From the NCBI RefSeq assembly GCF_007922615.2, contig NZ_CP042301.2:3642001-3706000 (forward strand): a stretch of 64,000 nt of DNA, written 5' to 3'. The notes beneath the pieces were generated by a model. The model made no database searches. It was not told the origin of the DNA and was given only the letters and a program-made list of their open reading frames with translations. Shown one piece after another: positions 9,784 to 18,949 of this stretch. Every line of letters begins with the position of its first letter. Positions within the stretch are counted from its first letter, which is position 1. The DNA comes from Nitratireductor mangrovi. GTDB lineage: Bacteria; Pseudomonadota; Alphaproteobacteria; Rhizobiales; Rhizobiaceae. The translations under genes and the position numbers were made by a program.

Positions 9784-10400
9784 TCGGGTCTGTCCTTGGG
9801 CGAGACGACATCAACGGCCTCGGAGCCGTGGCGCAGCGCGGCTGCGCCTTCCCTCTGCAAGGTCGCTTCGAGTTCCTCGACATCCGATTCGGGGAGCGGC
9901 CAGGCGCCGGTGCGGATGGTCAGGACGCAGCGGAACACCTGCGCCACTCCCTGGACGACGAGCAGGATGCCGGCGGCAATGATGACGCTCTTGAACTGGA
10001 AGATCGGCACGTTGGCCGGGCTCATGCTCGAGACTTCGAAATAGCGCCAGGAGCGGCCGGCATATTTCCAGCCGGCGAAAACCAGCGCGAGCACGCCGGG
10101 GAAGAAAAACAGGAAATAGAGCACCAGTTCGACCTTGGCCTGCGTCGCCGGCCTCCACAGCCGGTAGACGAAGTCACCGCGAACGTGGCCGTCACGCGAC
10201 AGCGTATACGCGCCGGCCATCATGAACATGGTGCCGTACATCATGTAGGACAGGTCGAAAGCCCAGGGTGTCGGCGCGTTCAGCACATAGCGCACGAAGA
10301 CCTCGTAGCCGACGCCAAAGGTCATGACGAGCACGCACCAGGCGAACACCTTGCCGAACCAGGCCGACAGTTTGTCGGCAAACCGTATGTAGCTTTCCAT
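9780..10400 (-). CDS. dctQ: TRAP transporter small permease
   Basis: 206 residues with four predicted membrane segments (WFGKVFAWCVLVMTFGVGYE, MMYGTMFMMAGAYTLSRDGH, LVLYFLFFFPGVLALVFAGW, VIIAAGILLVVQGVAQVF), as in the DctQ subunit that pairs with DctM. The HVRGDFVYRLW segment after the second helix is typical. The C-terminal 40 residues are hydrophilic and unusually long for the family. It lies between the dctP-dctQ hairpin and dctM. Confidence 0.92.
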   Translation of the reverse strand: MESYIRFADKLSAWFGKVFAWCVLVMTFGVGYEVFVRYVLNAPTPWAFDLSYMMYGTMFMMAGAYTLSRDGHVRGDFVYRLWRPATQAKVELVLYFLFFFPGVLALVFAGWKYAGRSWRYFEVSSMSPANVPIFQFKSVIIAAGILLVVQGVAQVFRCVLTIRTGAWPLPESDVEELEATLQREGAAALRHGSEAVDVVSPKDRPE

Positions 10401-10440
10401 GATCCGCCCGTCCGGCGCGGAACGGCGCTGGCCGACCGCG

Positions 10441-10475
10441 CGAAAAGGAACGAGGCCGGCGCGCGGCCCCGTTCC
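10441..10475 (-). terminator. stem-loop between dctP and dctQ
   Basis: On the minus strand a GC-rich stem of about twelve pairs (arms GGAACGGGGCCG and CGGCCTCGTTCC) is followed by TTTTCG. It lies 22 bases after the dctP stop and before dctQ. Such elements commonly act as partial terminators or RNA-stabilising hairpins that keep the binding protein in excess over the permease subunits. Confidence 0.65.
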
Positions 10476-10497
10476 GCAGTTCTAGGTCACGCCGGGC

Positions 10498-11622
10498 TCA
10501 GATCTTGCCCGGGAAGTAGTGCTGGTAGGCCAGCCTGTAGTCGGGCGCGTTCTGCAAGCTGTAGAACACCACCCGCTCGCACCACGCCTTCTGGCTTTCC
10601 ACCACCTTGGCGAAGAATGCGTCTTCCATCAGCGGCGGCAGGATCTTGTCCCAGGCGTCGAGCTGCACCTTGAGCACGTCTTCCGGCGTGCGCTTGACGT
10701 TGACGCCGGCCTCGGTCTGCAGCTTGACCAGATCCGCCGAATACTGGTTGAGCGCCAGCGCCGTATTGGCGAGATGGACGGCCTCGACACCATATTTCAG
10801 GATCGCCTGCAGGTCGGGTTCCAGGCCTTCATATTTGTCCTTGTTGAAGATGATCTCGAAGGACTCGGACGCCTGGTGGTAGGACGACAGCATGTAGTTC
10901 TTGGCCACGTCCTGGGCGCCGAAGCGGCTGTCCGAGGTCGGGTTGTTGAACTCGAACGCGTCGATGACGCCGCGTTCCATCGCCGGCACGATTTCGCCGC
11001 CCGGCAGTTGCGCCACCGAGGCTCCCATCGCCTGGAACAGATCGGCGGCCAAACCGACCGTGCGGTATTTCAGGCCCGCCACCTGATCGGCGCTGGTGAT
11101 CTCTTCCTTGAACCAGCCGAAAGGCTGCGCCGGCATGCCGAAGGCGAAGAAACCGATGACGTTGAGGCCAAGGATATCCTGGGTAAGCTCGCGATAGAAC
11201 TCGTTGCCGCCGCCATGATACATCCACGCGATCATCTCGGTGGCGTTGGCGCCGAACACCGGCCCCGTGCCGAACAGCGAGGCCGCCTTGTTCTTGCCGT
11301 ACCAGTAGACCGGCACCGTGTGCGCGGCGTCGAGCACGCCGTCATGACAGGCATCCTGTACCTGGAAGGCGCCGACCACGGCGCCGGCCGGCAGCAGGTC
11401 GATCTGCAGGCGGCCACCGGACATTTCGTGGACGCGGTCGACATATTGCTGCGCCATTTCCTGGAAGATGTCCGAAGACGGCCAGGATGACTGCATCTTC
11501 AGCGTGATGGGCGCTTGCGCCAGCACCGCGGGCGCTGCCAGCGTTGTCGCGGCGGCCGCCCCGGCGCCCGCCATCGAGGTATTCTTGAGAAAGCTTCGCC
11601 GCGATAGTTTGTCGCTGGTCAT
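10498..11622 (-). CDS. dctP: TRAP transporter substrate-binding protein (TakP-like)
   Basis: 374 residues. The N terminus MTSDKLSRRSFLKN holds a twin-arginine motif (Arg 8-9) followed by an alanine-rich hydrophobic segment and a likely cleavage after residue 36 (AVLAQ), so it is probably exported by Tat. The mature part has the DctP fold, with AWMYHGGGNEFYRELTQDI and RGVIDAFEFNNPTSD resembling 2-oxoacid- or lactate-binding members such as TakP. The ligand is inferred only as an organic (oxo)acid. Start at 11622 is supported by AGGAGGAACGG. It heads the dctPQM operon and is divergent from the LysE gene. Confidence 0.92.
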   Translation of the reverse strand: MTSDKLSRRSFLKNTSMAGAGAAAATTLAAPAVLAQAPITLKMQSSWPSSDIFQEMAQQYVDRVHEMSGGRLQIDLLPAGAVVGAFQVQDACHDGVLDAAHTVPVYWYGKNKAASLFGTGPVFGANATEMIAWMYHGGGNEFYRELTQDILGLNVIGFFAFGMPAQPFGWFKEEITSADQVAGLKYRTVGLAADLFQAMGASVAQLPGGEIVPAMERGVIDAFEFNNPTSDSRFGAQDVAKNYMLSSYHQASESFEIIFNKDKYEGLEPDLQAILKYGVEAVHLANTALALNQYSADLVKLQTEAGVNVKRTPEDVLKVQLDAWDKILPPLMEDAFFAKVVESQKAWCERVVFYSLQNAPDYRLAYQHYFPGKI

Positions 11623-11807
11623 CCGTTCCTCCCTGAATCTCGTTTTGTGATATTCCAGCGCCGAAACAATAGGCGATATAGGCCGGGAAGCAACCTGACC
11701 GTCATATTCGACTTTTGGCTTAGATGGCATTGCCGCGCTGGCCGCTGGCGCGCCCGCCTGGCGCGCGTTAGTGTGCGCCGTTTCCCTCATCGAAACCCGG
11801 TCCACAC

Positions 11808-12449
11808 ATGGCCTTCGTTCCCGACATCTCCATCATGCTGCAGTTCGCGATCGCGACCTTCATCATCGCGATCACGCCGGGCCCTGACATGACGCTTTTC
11901 GTCGGCCGCGCGCTGTCGCAGGGCCGCGCCGCCGGCCTCGCCTGCATGCTCGGCGCCATGACCGGCGTCATCATCCACACCAGCATGGTGGCGCTCGGGC
12001 TGTCGGCGCTGATCGTTGCTTCGCCGCAAGCGTTCCTGGCATTGAAGATCTTCGGGGCCGGCTATCTCGTCTGGCTCGCCTGGCAGGCGATCCGCCACGG
12101 CTCCGCCTTCACGCCGGAGACGCGCAAGGGCACGGCGCGATCGCTCTACCGCAACTGGGCGACGGGTGTCGGCATCAACCTTCTGAACCCCAAGATCATC
12201 CTGTTCTTCATGACCTTCCTGCCGCAGTTCGTCTCCGTCGACGACCCGCATGCGTCCGGCAAGCTGTTCTTTCTGGGCCTGATGTTCATCCCGCTGTCGC
12301 TGCCGCTGACCATTCCGATGGTGATTGCCGCCGACAGTTTCGCCGGGCTTCTGCGGAAGAGCCCGCGCGTCACCCGGATCGTCGATTATCTGTTTGCCGG
12401 CATCTTTTCCGCCTTCGCGGTCAAGATCCTCACCGCCCAGGCTCGCTGA
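11808..12449 (+). CDS. LysE-family amino-acid exporter
   Basis: 213 residues, five to six hydrophobic segments, with the LysE/RhtB N-terminal signature (ATFIIAITPGPDMTLFVGRA, then GLACMLGAMTGVI) and the NLLNPKIILFFMTFLPQFV motif in the middle. Members export amino acids or related metabolites to prevent overaccumulation. The substrate is not predictable. It is divergent from dctP and its last 20 bases overlap the convergent MscS gene. A second LysE paralogue lies at 45074-45688. Confidence 0.9.
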   Translation: MAFVPDISIMLQFAIATFIIAITPGPDMTLFVGRALSQGRAAGLACMLGAMTGVIIHTSMVALGLSALIVASPQAFLALKIFGAGYLVWLAWQAIRHGSAFTPETRKGTARSLYRNWATGVGINLLNPKIILFFMTFLPQFVSVDDPHASGKLFFLGLMFIPLSLPLTIPMVIAADSFAGLLRKSPRVTRIVDYLFAGIFSAFAVKILTAQAR

Positions 12450-14730
12450 CGGGCTGCTCGCGCGTCGACTCGGCCGCCGCGCTCGCCGCCTGCTGCGCGA
12501 CCGCGCGCTTCTGGTCCTCGTCGAGCGGCGCGCCGTTGCCAAGCTCGGGAATGCTGACGCGCACCTCGCGGCGGGCGAACTCGATGCCGTTTTCCGAGAA
12601 CGCCTTCTGCACCCGCGCGTAGATATCCTTGCGGATCACCCACTGCTTGCCGGGCTTGGACATGAACTTGCCGCGCACCACGATGCCGACATCGTCGACG
12701 CTGTTGACGCCTTGTGACTTGAAGGTCTGGATCAGGTCGCCGGCGTAGGGCTGCTCCATGATGTCCTTGCCGATCTGCTTGAAGATCTTCTTGATCTTGT
12801 TGACGTCGGTCTCGAACGGCACCGTGAAACGCATCTTCACGATCACCCAGTCGCGCGAATTGTTGGTGACCCTCGGGATTTCGCCATAGGGAATGGTGTG
12901 AACCGCGCCTTCGTGGTGACGAAGTTGCAGCGAGCGGATCGATATCTTCTCGACCGTGCCAACGATGTTGTCGATGACCAGGTACTCGCCAATGCGGAAA
13001 GCGTCGTCGATCAGGAAGAACAGGCCCGAGACGATGTCACGCACCAGGGTCTGGGCACCGAAACCGATGGCGAGCCCGACGATACCGGCGCCGGCCAGCA
13101 ACGGCGTGACGTCGATGCCGAGATTGCCGAGCGCGATCAGGACAGTGAGCACGATGACCAGCGTCTGCAACGCCAGCCGCGCCAGAGGCAGGATGGTGGA
13201 AAGCCGCGATCCGCCGGCGCCGCCGCCCTCGCCGCCGAGTTCCTCGGCATTGGGATCGACGCCGGAGGCCGACATCTCGTTGGCAAGCTTGCGGTTGACG
13301 AGCAGGGTCAGCACTTCCCAGACCAGATAGCCGGCGGCGACGATCATCGCCACGGTGATCAGCCTCGCGGCGAAGCGAATGCCGACGCCGGCCGAGGCCA
13401 GGTTGGTGAAGTCGATGCTCCACATGCGCGCGATCGTCATGACGACGATACCGAAGACGATGACACGTCCGATACGGACGTAGCTGCGCCTGGTCGACTG
13501 CCAGGCCTTTTCCGCGACGGCCCCCTCGCCCTGCATGGGTGGAACCAGATGCCGCACGAGGCCGCGAATGGCCGTGTCCATGGCCGGGGCCATCAGAATG
13601 AGCCCGAGTGTCAGGTAAGGCTTGCCGCCGGCCAGCAGATCCGTCCGGCCCTGGGTGAAGATGATTTCCATCCCGAGCCAGCCGATCACGATCAGCACCA
13701 TGGCGACATATGGATAGGCTGCCGCAAGGCGCGCCTCCAGGCGCGTGACATCGGGGTCCCAGCCGCGCGCCATTGAGGCAAGGCCGGCACGTGCGCGGAT
13801 GGTGATGACGAGCAACCAGCCGAATACCGCGACCGTCAGCCAGAAGCCCAGCTGCGTCGCGGCCCCGGCGGCATCGTTGGCATTCATGAAGCTGACGAGG
13901 AAGCCGCTCGCGCCGACGAGCACCGCGAGCCCTATCTGGCTGCGATGCAGGTAGCTGGCGGTCCAGTCGTCGACACTGAGCAGTCTCAGATCCGCCCTTT
14001 TCGGCGCCAACAGGAAGCGGGACAGCGCCGCGACAAGCCGCGGCAGGACCACGAAGCTGACCATGATCGAATGCGCAAGCGGTATCGCGTCAGCGGAAAC
14101 GACGAGCGGCGCCAGAACCCGCGTAACGACAAGAAAAGTCAAAAGACCGATGACGTCGGCGAACAAGCGTCGGCCCAGGAAGGACAACGTTGCGCGCAGC
14201 GTTGCCGGTTCGCTCTGCTCGGTCATGCGCCGCTGCCATGCGGCGGTCTGGCGATTGACCAGCCTTTCCGCGGCAAGGCCGACCGGGATGAGACCTGCGA
14301 GGGTGAGGAGAAGCACACCCAGTCCGCCCCAACCGGCTCTTCCGATGAAGGTCTCGAAGCCGTGACGCAGATCGCCGAGCAGCGTTGGGAATTCGCGCAC
14401 CGAGCCGGCCGCCGCGTTCCAGACGCCGACCAGCGCGTTGCCAAGCACCCCGGCGACGGTGTTGCTCTCCGCCGCCGCTTCCGCCGCCTGCCGCTCGGCG
14501 ACGACATCGAGTTGCCGGAGCAGAAGCTCGCGGACCTCTGCGTCGCTCAGCCTGCTTACCAGCGCACGGATCGCTTCCGGCGTCAGCGGATCGGGTAGCG
14601 CGACCTCTTCGCTGGTTTCGCCCGACGATGTGGGTATCCCCATCATCTGGGCTTGCGTTGGCGACGAGATGGCGAGGAACAGGCCTGCAAGCAGGACCGC
14701 CAACGCCTGCCGCACATGTGGCTTGGTCAT
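12430..14730 (-). CDS. large MscS-type mechanosensitive channel
   Basis: 766 residues, much longer than E. coli MscS (286). An N-terminal signal peptide (LAVLLAGLFLAISSPTQAQ) is followed by a short periplasmic part, about ten membrane helices, and the conserved MscS module: the glycine/alanine-rich pore helix (LLAGAGIVGLAIGFGAQTLV) leading into DIVSGLFFLIDDAFRIGEYL at residues 565-584, the beta domain and the alpha-beta C-terminal domain. It resembles YbiO/MscM-like channels that release osmolytes during hypoosmotic shock. The alanine-rich tail (about 175-202 residues after the pore) is not conserved in the family. Confidence 0.92.
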   Translation of the reverse strand: MTKPHVRQALAVLLAGLFLAISSPTQAQMMGIPTSSGETSEEVALPDPLTPEAIRALVSRLSDAEVRELLLRQLDVVAERQAAEAAAESNTVAGVLGNALVGVWNAAAGSVREFPTLLGDLRHGFETFIGRAGWGGLGVLLLTLAGLIPVGLAAERLVNRQTAAWQRRMTEQSEPATLRATLSFLGRRLFADVIGLLTFLVVTRVLAPLVVSADAIPLAHSIMVSFVVLPRLVAALSRFLLAPKRADLRLLSVDDWTASYLHRSQIGLAVLVGASGFLVSFMNANDAAGAATQLGFWLTVAVFGWLLVITIRARAGLASMARGWDPDVTRLEARLAAAYPYVAMVLIVIGWLGMEIIFTQGRTDLLAGGKPYLTLGLILMAPAMDTAIRGLVRHLVPPMQGEGAVAEKAWQSTRRSYVRIGRVIVFGIVVMTIARMWSIDFTNLASAGVGIRFAARLITVAMIVAAGYLVWEVLTLLVNRKLANEMSASGVDPNAEELGGEGGGAGGSRLSTILPLARLALQTLVIVLTVLIALGNLGIDVTPLLAGAGIVGLAIGFGAQTLVRDIVSGLFFLIDDAFRIGEYLVIDNIVGTVEKISIRSLQLRHHEGAVHTIPYGEIPRVTNNSRDWVIVKMRFTVPFETDVNKIKKIFKQIGKDIMEQPYAGDLIQTFKSQGVNSVDDVGIVVRGKFMSKPGKQWVIRKDIYARVQKAFSENGIEFARREVRVSIPELGNGAPLDEDQKRAVAQQAASAAAESTREQPVSEPGR

Positions 14731-14828
14731 CGCTTGCCCCCATCACCCGGCCAGAGCGGACGTTGCCCTACGCCTGGCGCCTCGTCCAGCATAGTCCGTG
14801 ATGGCATATTATCCTACCCGGGTCGGTT

Positions 14829-15302
14829 TCAGCCGGCAGGCGGTGGCCCGGTGTCGGCCCGCGGCGGCTCGCGCCAGCGCCCTGCGTTGCGGCCGGTGAT
14901 GGCCCAGTAGACGATCCCGGCGATGAGACCGGCGCCGATGAAGGACAGCAGCGGCTTGTCGGCCAGCGCTTCGGCTTCGTCCATACGCGCGCCGTAGATG
15001 AGTGCCGACACGACCGCCGAGATCGCCGCGCCGCACAGCGAATAATAGAGCCAGCCGCGCTGCGGCATGAACTCGCCGATGAGGATGGCGGTGATGGCCG
15101 GCATGAAGGCGAAATAGGCGACCAGAAGCGCCACGAACGCCACCGAGAAGGCATAGGCGCCGGCGCCCGCAGGCTCGCCAGCCGCCATTTCGCCCGGGCC
15201 GATGAGGATGAGATGCAGGAAGGCGCTCGCTGCCAGGGCAGCGGCGGCGAACCCCAAGATGATCGCCGAAAACCTGATCAGGATCGCAAAAGTCTGGCTC
15301 AA
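14829..15302 (-). CDS. four-helix membrane protein of unknown function, coupled to rlmN
   Basis: 157 residues from a TTG whose bases overlap the rlmN stop codon (TTGA), so translation is probably coupled. No ATG start is available before residue 60, which supports the TTG. Hydrophobic segments are at about residues 5-28, 48-70, 85-105 and 120-135; the C terminus is hydrophilic and proline-rich. I do not recognise a family. The open frame continues upstream inside rlmN but that part is a shadow. Confidence 0.65.
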   Translation of the reverse strand: MSQTFAILIRFSAIILGFAAAALAASAFLHLILIGPGEMAAGEPAGAGAYAFSVAFVALLVAYFAFMPAITAILIGEFMPQRGWLYYSLCGAAISAVVSALIYGARMDEAEALADKPLLSFIGAGLIAGIVYWAITGRNAGRWREPPRADTGPPPAG

Positions 15303-16534
15303 GCCTCGCCGTGCCCGGCGATCATCATCGCCTCGAGCGCCAGGCGCTCGGACTTCTTCAGCCGCTCCGATTCCGACTTCAGCTGGCCGCAGGCGGCCAG
15401 AATGTCGCGGCCGCGCGGCGTGCGGATCGGCGACGCATAGCCGGCCTGGTTGACGTAGTCGGCGAAGATTTCGATCGTCTCCCAGTCCGAGCACTGGTAA
15501 TTGGAGCCTGGCCACGGGTTGAACGGGATCAGGTTGATCTTGGCCGGAATGCCCCTGAGCAGCCGCACCAGTTCCCTGGCGTCTGCGAGGCTGTCGTTGA
15601 CGTCCTTCAGCATCACATATTCGAAGGTGATACGCCGCGCATTCGACAGGCCCGGATAGGCCCGGCAGGCATCGAGCAGGTCCTTCAGCGGGTACTTCTT
15701 GTTGATCGGCACCAGCATGTCGCGCAGATCGTCGCGCACCGCGTGCAGCGAGATCGCCAGCATGACGCCGATTTCCTCGCCGGTGCGGTAGATTTCCGGC
15801 ACCACGCCCGACGTCGACAGGGTGATGCGGCGCTTCGACAATGAGAGCCCGTCGCCATCCGAGGCGATCAGCAGCGCCTTCTTGACGTTGTCGAAATTGT
15901 AGAGCGGCTCACCCATGCCCATCATCACGATGTTTGAGACCTTGCGGCCCTCGGCCGGCACGATCGCCCCCATCGGGGTCTCCCGGTCGGGAAAGTCGCC
16001 CAGCCGGTCACGCGCCGTCAGCAGCTGCGACAGGATCTCTTCAGAGGTCAGGTTGCGAACCAGCTTCTGCGTGCCGGTGTGGCAGAACGAACAGGTGAGC
16101 GTGCAGCCGACCTGCGAGGAAACGCAAAGCGTTCCGCGGCCCTCCTCGGGGATGTAGACGGTCTCGATCTCGACCGGCCGCCCGGCGCCGCGCGGCGGAA
16201 AGCGGAACAGCCATTTGCGGGTTCCGTCACCGGAGATCTGCTCTTCGACGATCTCCGGCCGCGTCACCGTGAAATTGCGGTCCAGTTCGGCGCGCAACTC
16301 GCGTGAGATGTTGGTCATGTCGGCGAAGTCTGACACGCCGCGTACATAGAGCCAGTGCCAGAGCTGCTGCGCGCGCATCCTGGCCTGGCGCTGCGGCACG
16401 ATGCCGGCCTCCACCAGCGTTGCAGCGAGCTCGGTCCGGGTCAGGCCGATCAGCGTCAGCTTGTCGCCCGCCCCATGGCGCTGGGCGAGCGCGGCGCGCT
16501 GGTCCGGAGAGGTGAGGTCTATCGAAATGCTCAT
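15299..16534 (-). CDS. rlmN: 23S rRNA (adenine-2503-C2)-methyltransferase, dual-specificity RlmN
   Basis: Radical-SAM enzyme that methylates C2 of A2503 in 23S rRNA and A37 of some tRNAs. 411 residues. The [4Fe-4S] motif CxxxCxxC is at Cys144, Cys148, Cys151 ([12 protein letters not shown]), the SAM-binding [10 protein letters not shown] is at 204-213, and the second catalytic cysteine is Cys348 in SNYQCSDW. The start ATG 16534 fits the family N terminus. Its stop overlaps the start of the small membrane protein at 15302. In related genomes rlmN lies close to argG and ialB, as it does here. Confidence 0.97.
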   Translation of the reverse strand: MSISIDLTSPDQRAALAQRHGAGDKLTLIGLTRTELAATLVEAGIVPQRQARMRAQQLWHWLYVRGVSDFADMTNISRELRAELDRNFTVTRPEIVEEQISGDGTRKWLFRFPPRGAGRPVEIETVYIPEEGRGTLCVSSQVGCTLTCSFCHTGTQKLVRNLTSEEILSQLLTARDRLGDFPDRETPMGAIVPAEGRKVSNIVMMGMGEPLYNFDNVKKALLIASDGDGLSLSKRRITLSTSGVVPEIYRTGEEIGVMLAISLHAVRDDLRDMLVPINKKYPLKDLLDACRAYPGLSNARRITFEYVMLKDVNDSLADARELVRLLRGIPAKINLIPFNPWPGSNYQCSDWETIEIFADYVNQAGYASPIRTPRGRDILAACGQLKSESERLKKSERLALEAMMIAGHGEA

Positions 16535-16699
16535 GGGCGGAAAGGATATGGTCGGCGGCGGCCGATTTCCAGTTAGGGGCGCGCCATATCAGAAGATCGC
16601 ATTGCCGTCACGCACCAAGATTGCCCTCAACCTTGTTTCATAATAAATAATAATAGCAGGCATTTTTCACAATTGACTTCAAACGAAGGGGATTTCGAA

Positions 16700-17146
16700 A
16701 TGAAATGGCTGATACCTCCTGTCCTGCTCGTGATCGTCGTCGCGGTCATGATCGCTCTCTTCCGCGGGCTGCCTGAATGGCGAATGCTGCCGGAGCCGTT
16801 CAATTATCTGATCGGCCTTCCGCTCGTCGCAGCCGGCCTCGGTCTCGCCTTCGCCGGCTCGCACCGTTTCCGTCGCGCCAACACCAATATCCACACCTTT
16901 CGCCGGCCCGACGTGCTGGTGACCGACGGAATGTTCTCCATCAGCCGCAATCCGATGTATCTGGGTTTCGCGCTGGCGCTGGCAGGCTTCGCCGTGAAGC
17001 TCAACACGCCGGCCAATCTGGCGCTGATGGTGCTGTTCGTGCTCGTGGCCGACCTCTGGTACATCCGCTTCGAGGAGAAGGCGGCGGAAGAGGCCTTCGG
17101 AGATGCGTACCTCCGCTATCGGCGCCGAACCCGCAGATGGATATGA
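16700..17146 (+). CDS. isoprenylcysteine carboxyl methyltransferase-family / phospholipid methyltransferase-like protein
   Basis: 148 residues with three to four membrane segments and the C-terminal SAM-binding signature of the ICMT/PEMT superfamily: TDGMFSISRNPMYLGFALA, then FEEKAAEEAFGDAYLRYRRR. Bacterial members methylate lipid or unknown membrane substrates. Start 16700 has AAGGGG upstream; the earlier in-frame start at 16673 lacks a ribosome-binding site. The upstream 165 bases are markedly AT-rich, probably holding the promoter. Its 3' end overlaps the TetR gene by 44 bases if that gene starts at its ATG. Confidence 0.85.
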   Translation: MKWLIPPVLLVIVVAVMIALFRGLPEWRMLPEPFNYLIGLPLVAAGLGLAFAGSHRFRRANTNIHTFRRPDVLVTDGMFSISRNPMYLGFALALAGFAVKLNTPANLALMVLFVLVADLWYIRFEEKAAEEAFGDAYLRYRRRTRRWI

Positions 17147-17762
17147 TTTCTTGCCGCGACCGAAGACCGACACCACTGCCGTCCGCAAGCAGTTGCTCGA
17201 AGCAACCGAGCGCCACATCAAGGTCCACGGCCCCCGGCGGCTGACGGTCTCGGACATCGCTTCCGAATGCGGCATGTCGCAATCGAACGCCTACCGCTTT
17301 TTCAGGAACAAGCAGGCCCTGCTGGAAGCGGTCGGCGAGCGCTGGTTCGCGGCCATCGAGGAGGAACTGGCCTCGATCGCCGCCTCGGACCAGCCGCCTG
17401 CCGAGCAACTGGTCCGCTTCGTCGTGCGCCAGTACGAACTCAAGCGCGCGCGCTACGCCGAAGACCCGGTCCTGTTCCGGTCCTATCTCGAGCTGGGCAT
17501 GGCCAACATGAAGATCGTCGAGCGGCATTTGAACCGCCTGCACGCACAGCTGGAGGCAATCATGCAGCGTTGTGCCGAGGTCGGCCTTCTTGGCGGTCGT
17601 GACCCGGGCGAAGCCGCGCTTCTGGTCGAAGCGATGACGGTGCGTTTTCGCGACCCGGGCCTGATCATGCGCCACTATGACAGCGACAGCGCCGCGCGCG
17701 CGGCCGAAGCCGCCGGCCTGATCCTCGCCGGCCTGGCGCATCTGCGGAGGACGCCGAACTGA
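17103..17762 (+). CDS. TetR-family transcriptional regulator
   Basis: 219 residues if translated from ATG 17103, or 203 from a TTG at 17151, which would reduce a 44-base overlap with the preceding methyltransferase gene to none. The helix-turn-helix is clear (LTVSDIASECGMSQSNAYRF, then RNKQALLEAVGERWF). The remainder is the helical ligand-binding domain with a TetR_C-like region (PVLFRSYLELGMANMKIVE). It probably controls the overlapping membrane methyltransferase gene; the ligand is unknown. Confidence 0.88.
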   Translation: MRTSAIGAEPADGYDFLPRPKTDTTAVRKQLLEATERHIKVHGPRRLTVSDIASECGMSQSNAYRFFRNKQALLEAVGERWFAAIEEELASIAASDQPPAEQLVRFVVRQYELKRARYAEDPVLFRSYLELGMANMKIVERHLNRLHAQLEAIMQRCAEVGLLGGRDPGEAALLVEAMTVRFRDPGLIMRHYDSDSAARAAEAAGLILAGLAHLRRTPN

Positions 17763-17799
17763 GCCGTCCGCGATCAAGCGCCGGCGCCGGCCGGAAATC

Positions 17800-18303
17800 C
17801 TATTTGCAGTCGGAGATCGAGTTGAGTGCCGCCGTGATGCCTCTCAGGGAGAACGAATAGCTGGTCTCGTTGCCGCGCCCCGACATCGCGTTGACCGACA
17901 TCACCGAACCGGCCTTCATCGCCGCAACCAGCTGAGGCTCCTCGGCGGCGTTTTCCAGCCAGGCCGACTTGCCCTTGGTGAACAGCGAGAACGAACGGTC
18001 GCCGACCTTCACCGACACCTTGGAGTCTTCCTTGAGATTGTAGGCCGCGATGAACTGCGGCTCGTAGGCGACGTTCTGCCCCGGCTTCTGGCTGACGAAA
18101 AAGAAGATGTCGCCATGATCCAGCGACGCCGGCTGCTTCTCTGTCGGAACCGACAGCACGTAGCAGACCTTGCCGTTGCCGGATTGGTACGAATAGGTCC
18201 CCCAGGCATTGTGCTGGCCGACTTTGGTGGCCGTTTGTGCTCCGGCCGATCCTGCCGCCAAGAGGGCCGCCGCTCCTGCGAGGAACGAGATCAGTGCACG
18301 CAT
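17800..18303 (-). CDS. invasion-associated locus B (IalB)-family protein
   Basis: 167 residues with a signal peptide (MRALISFLAGAAALLAAGSAGAQ) and a mature domain of the IalB type (GKVCYVLSVPTEKQPASLDH, ending ITAALNSISDCK), with the two cysteines expected to pair. IalB proteins are periplasmic or surface proteins common in Hyphomicrobiales and linked to erythrocyte invasion in Bartonella; in free-living members the role is unknown. The upstream region is AT-rich for this genome and probably contains the promoter. Confidence 0.88.
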   Translation of the reverse strand: MRALISFLAGAAALLAAGSAGAQTATKVGQHNAWGTYSYQSGNGKVCYVLSVPTEKQPASLDHGDIFFFVSQKPGQNVAYEPQFIAAYNLKEDSKVSVKVGDRSFSLFTKGKSAWLENAAEEPQLVAAMKAGSVMSVNAMSGRGNETSYSFSLRGITAALNSISDCK

Positions 18304-18556
18304 GTCGCTACCATTTCCCTGTGTGGCTCATCCAACGAATCGCTCACGCGGCCTCTGCGGACCGCATGCTCTTAAATTTAGTTAATCGGAGTTACCAAAG
18401 GGTGAATCCGCCCCGGATTGATGTGCCCGATTTCGTCGCGGCCAAGGCCCGCTTCCGCGCTGGCGGAATGGCCCGAACCGGCCGACTTATCGGAAAAAGC
18501 GCAGGAAAACGGCGAGAGTTTGTCAGTTTCGGCGCGCGGGCCGATTGCCTCGCCGG

Positions 18557-18949
18557 CTAGCCGTTGTCAGCGTCCTCGCGCAAGAACGCCTGCGCCGCAG
18601 CGCGATGTGCCGGGGTGATATGGTTGCGGATGGCCGCGATCGCCGCACTCAACACGGCGACATCGTCTGTGAAGCCGAAACCGAACAGGAAATCCGGGAT
18701 CGAATCGAGCGGCAGCACGAAATAGGCCAAAGCCGCCAGCAGCACGCCGCGAACACGCGTCGGTGTCTTTTCGTCCAGGGCGCAATAATAGGCCGCGACG
18801 AGTTCGTCCATGAACGGCACTTGCCGCGCGGCGCGCTTCAGCGTCGAGGTGAATTTCGAGCGCACGCGACGGTCGCGACGCTGGTTTTCCGCCTCGTCGA
18901 CGGGCGCCAGCACCTCGGATATCCGGTCGTGGTCCATCGTCCTCACCAT
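18557..18949 (-). CDS. YkvA/DUF1232-family membrane protein
   Basis: 130 residues with the DUF1232 core RVRGVLLAALAYFVLPLDSI PDF-type segment at about residues 67-90, a helical hairpin including LPLDSIPDF that defines the YkvA family. Function is unknown. Its ATG overlaps the last codons of the frame-corrected phhB (ATGGTGA), so the two are coupled on the minus strand. Confidence 0.85.
   Translation of the reverse strand: MVRTMDHDRISEVLAPVDEAENQRRDRRVRSKFTSTLKRAARQVPFMDELVAAYYCALDEKTPTRVRGVLLAALAYFVLPLDSIPDFLFGFGFTDDVAVLSAAIAAIRNHITPAHRAAAQAFLREDADNG

Noticed and set aside
18364..18560. 65-residue plus-strand frame upstream of ialB
   Set aside because: No ribosome-binding site, no recognisable sequence, and it overlaps the YkvA 3' end; treated as part of the non-coding gap.
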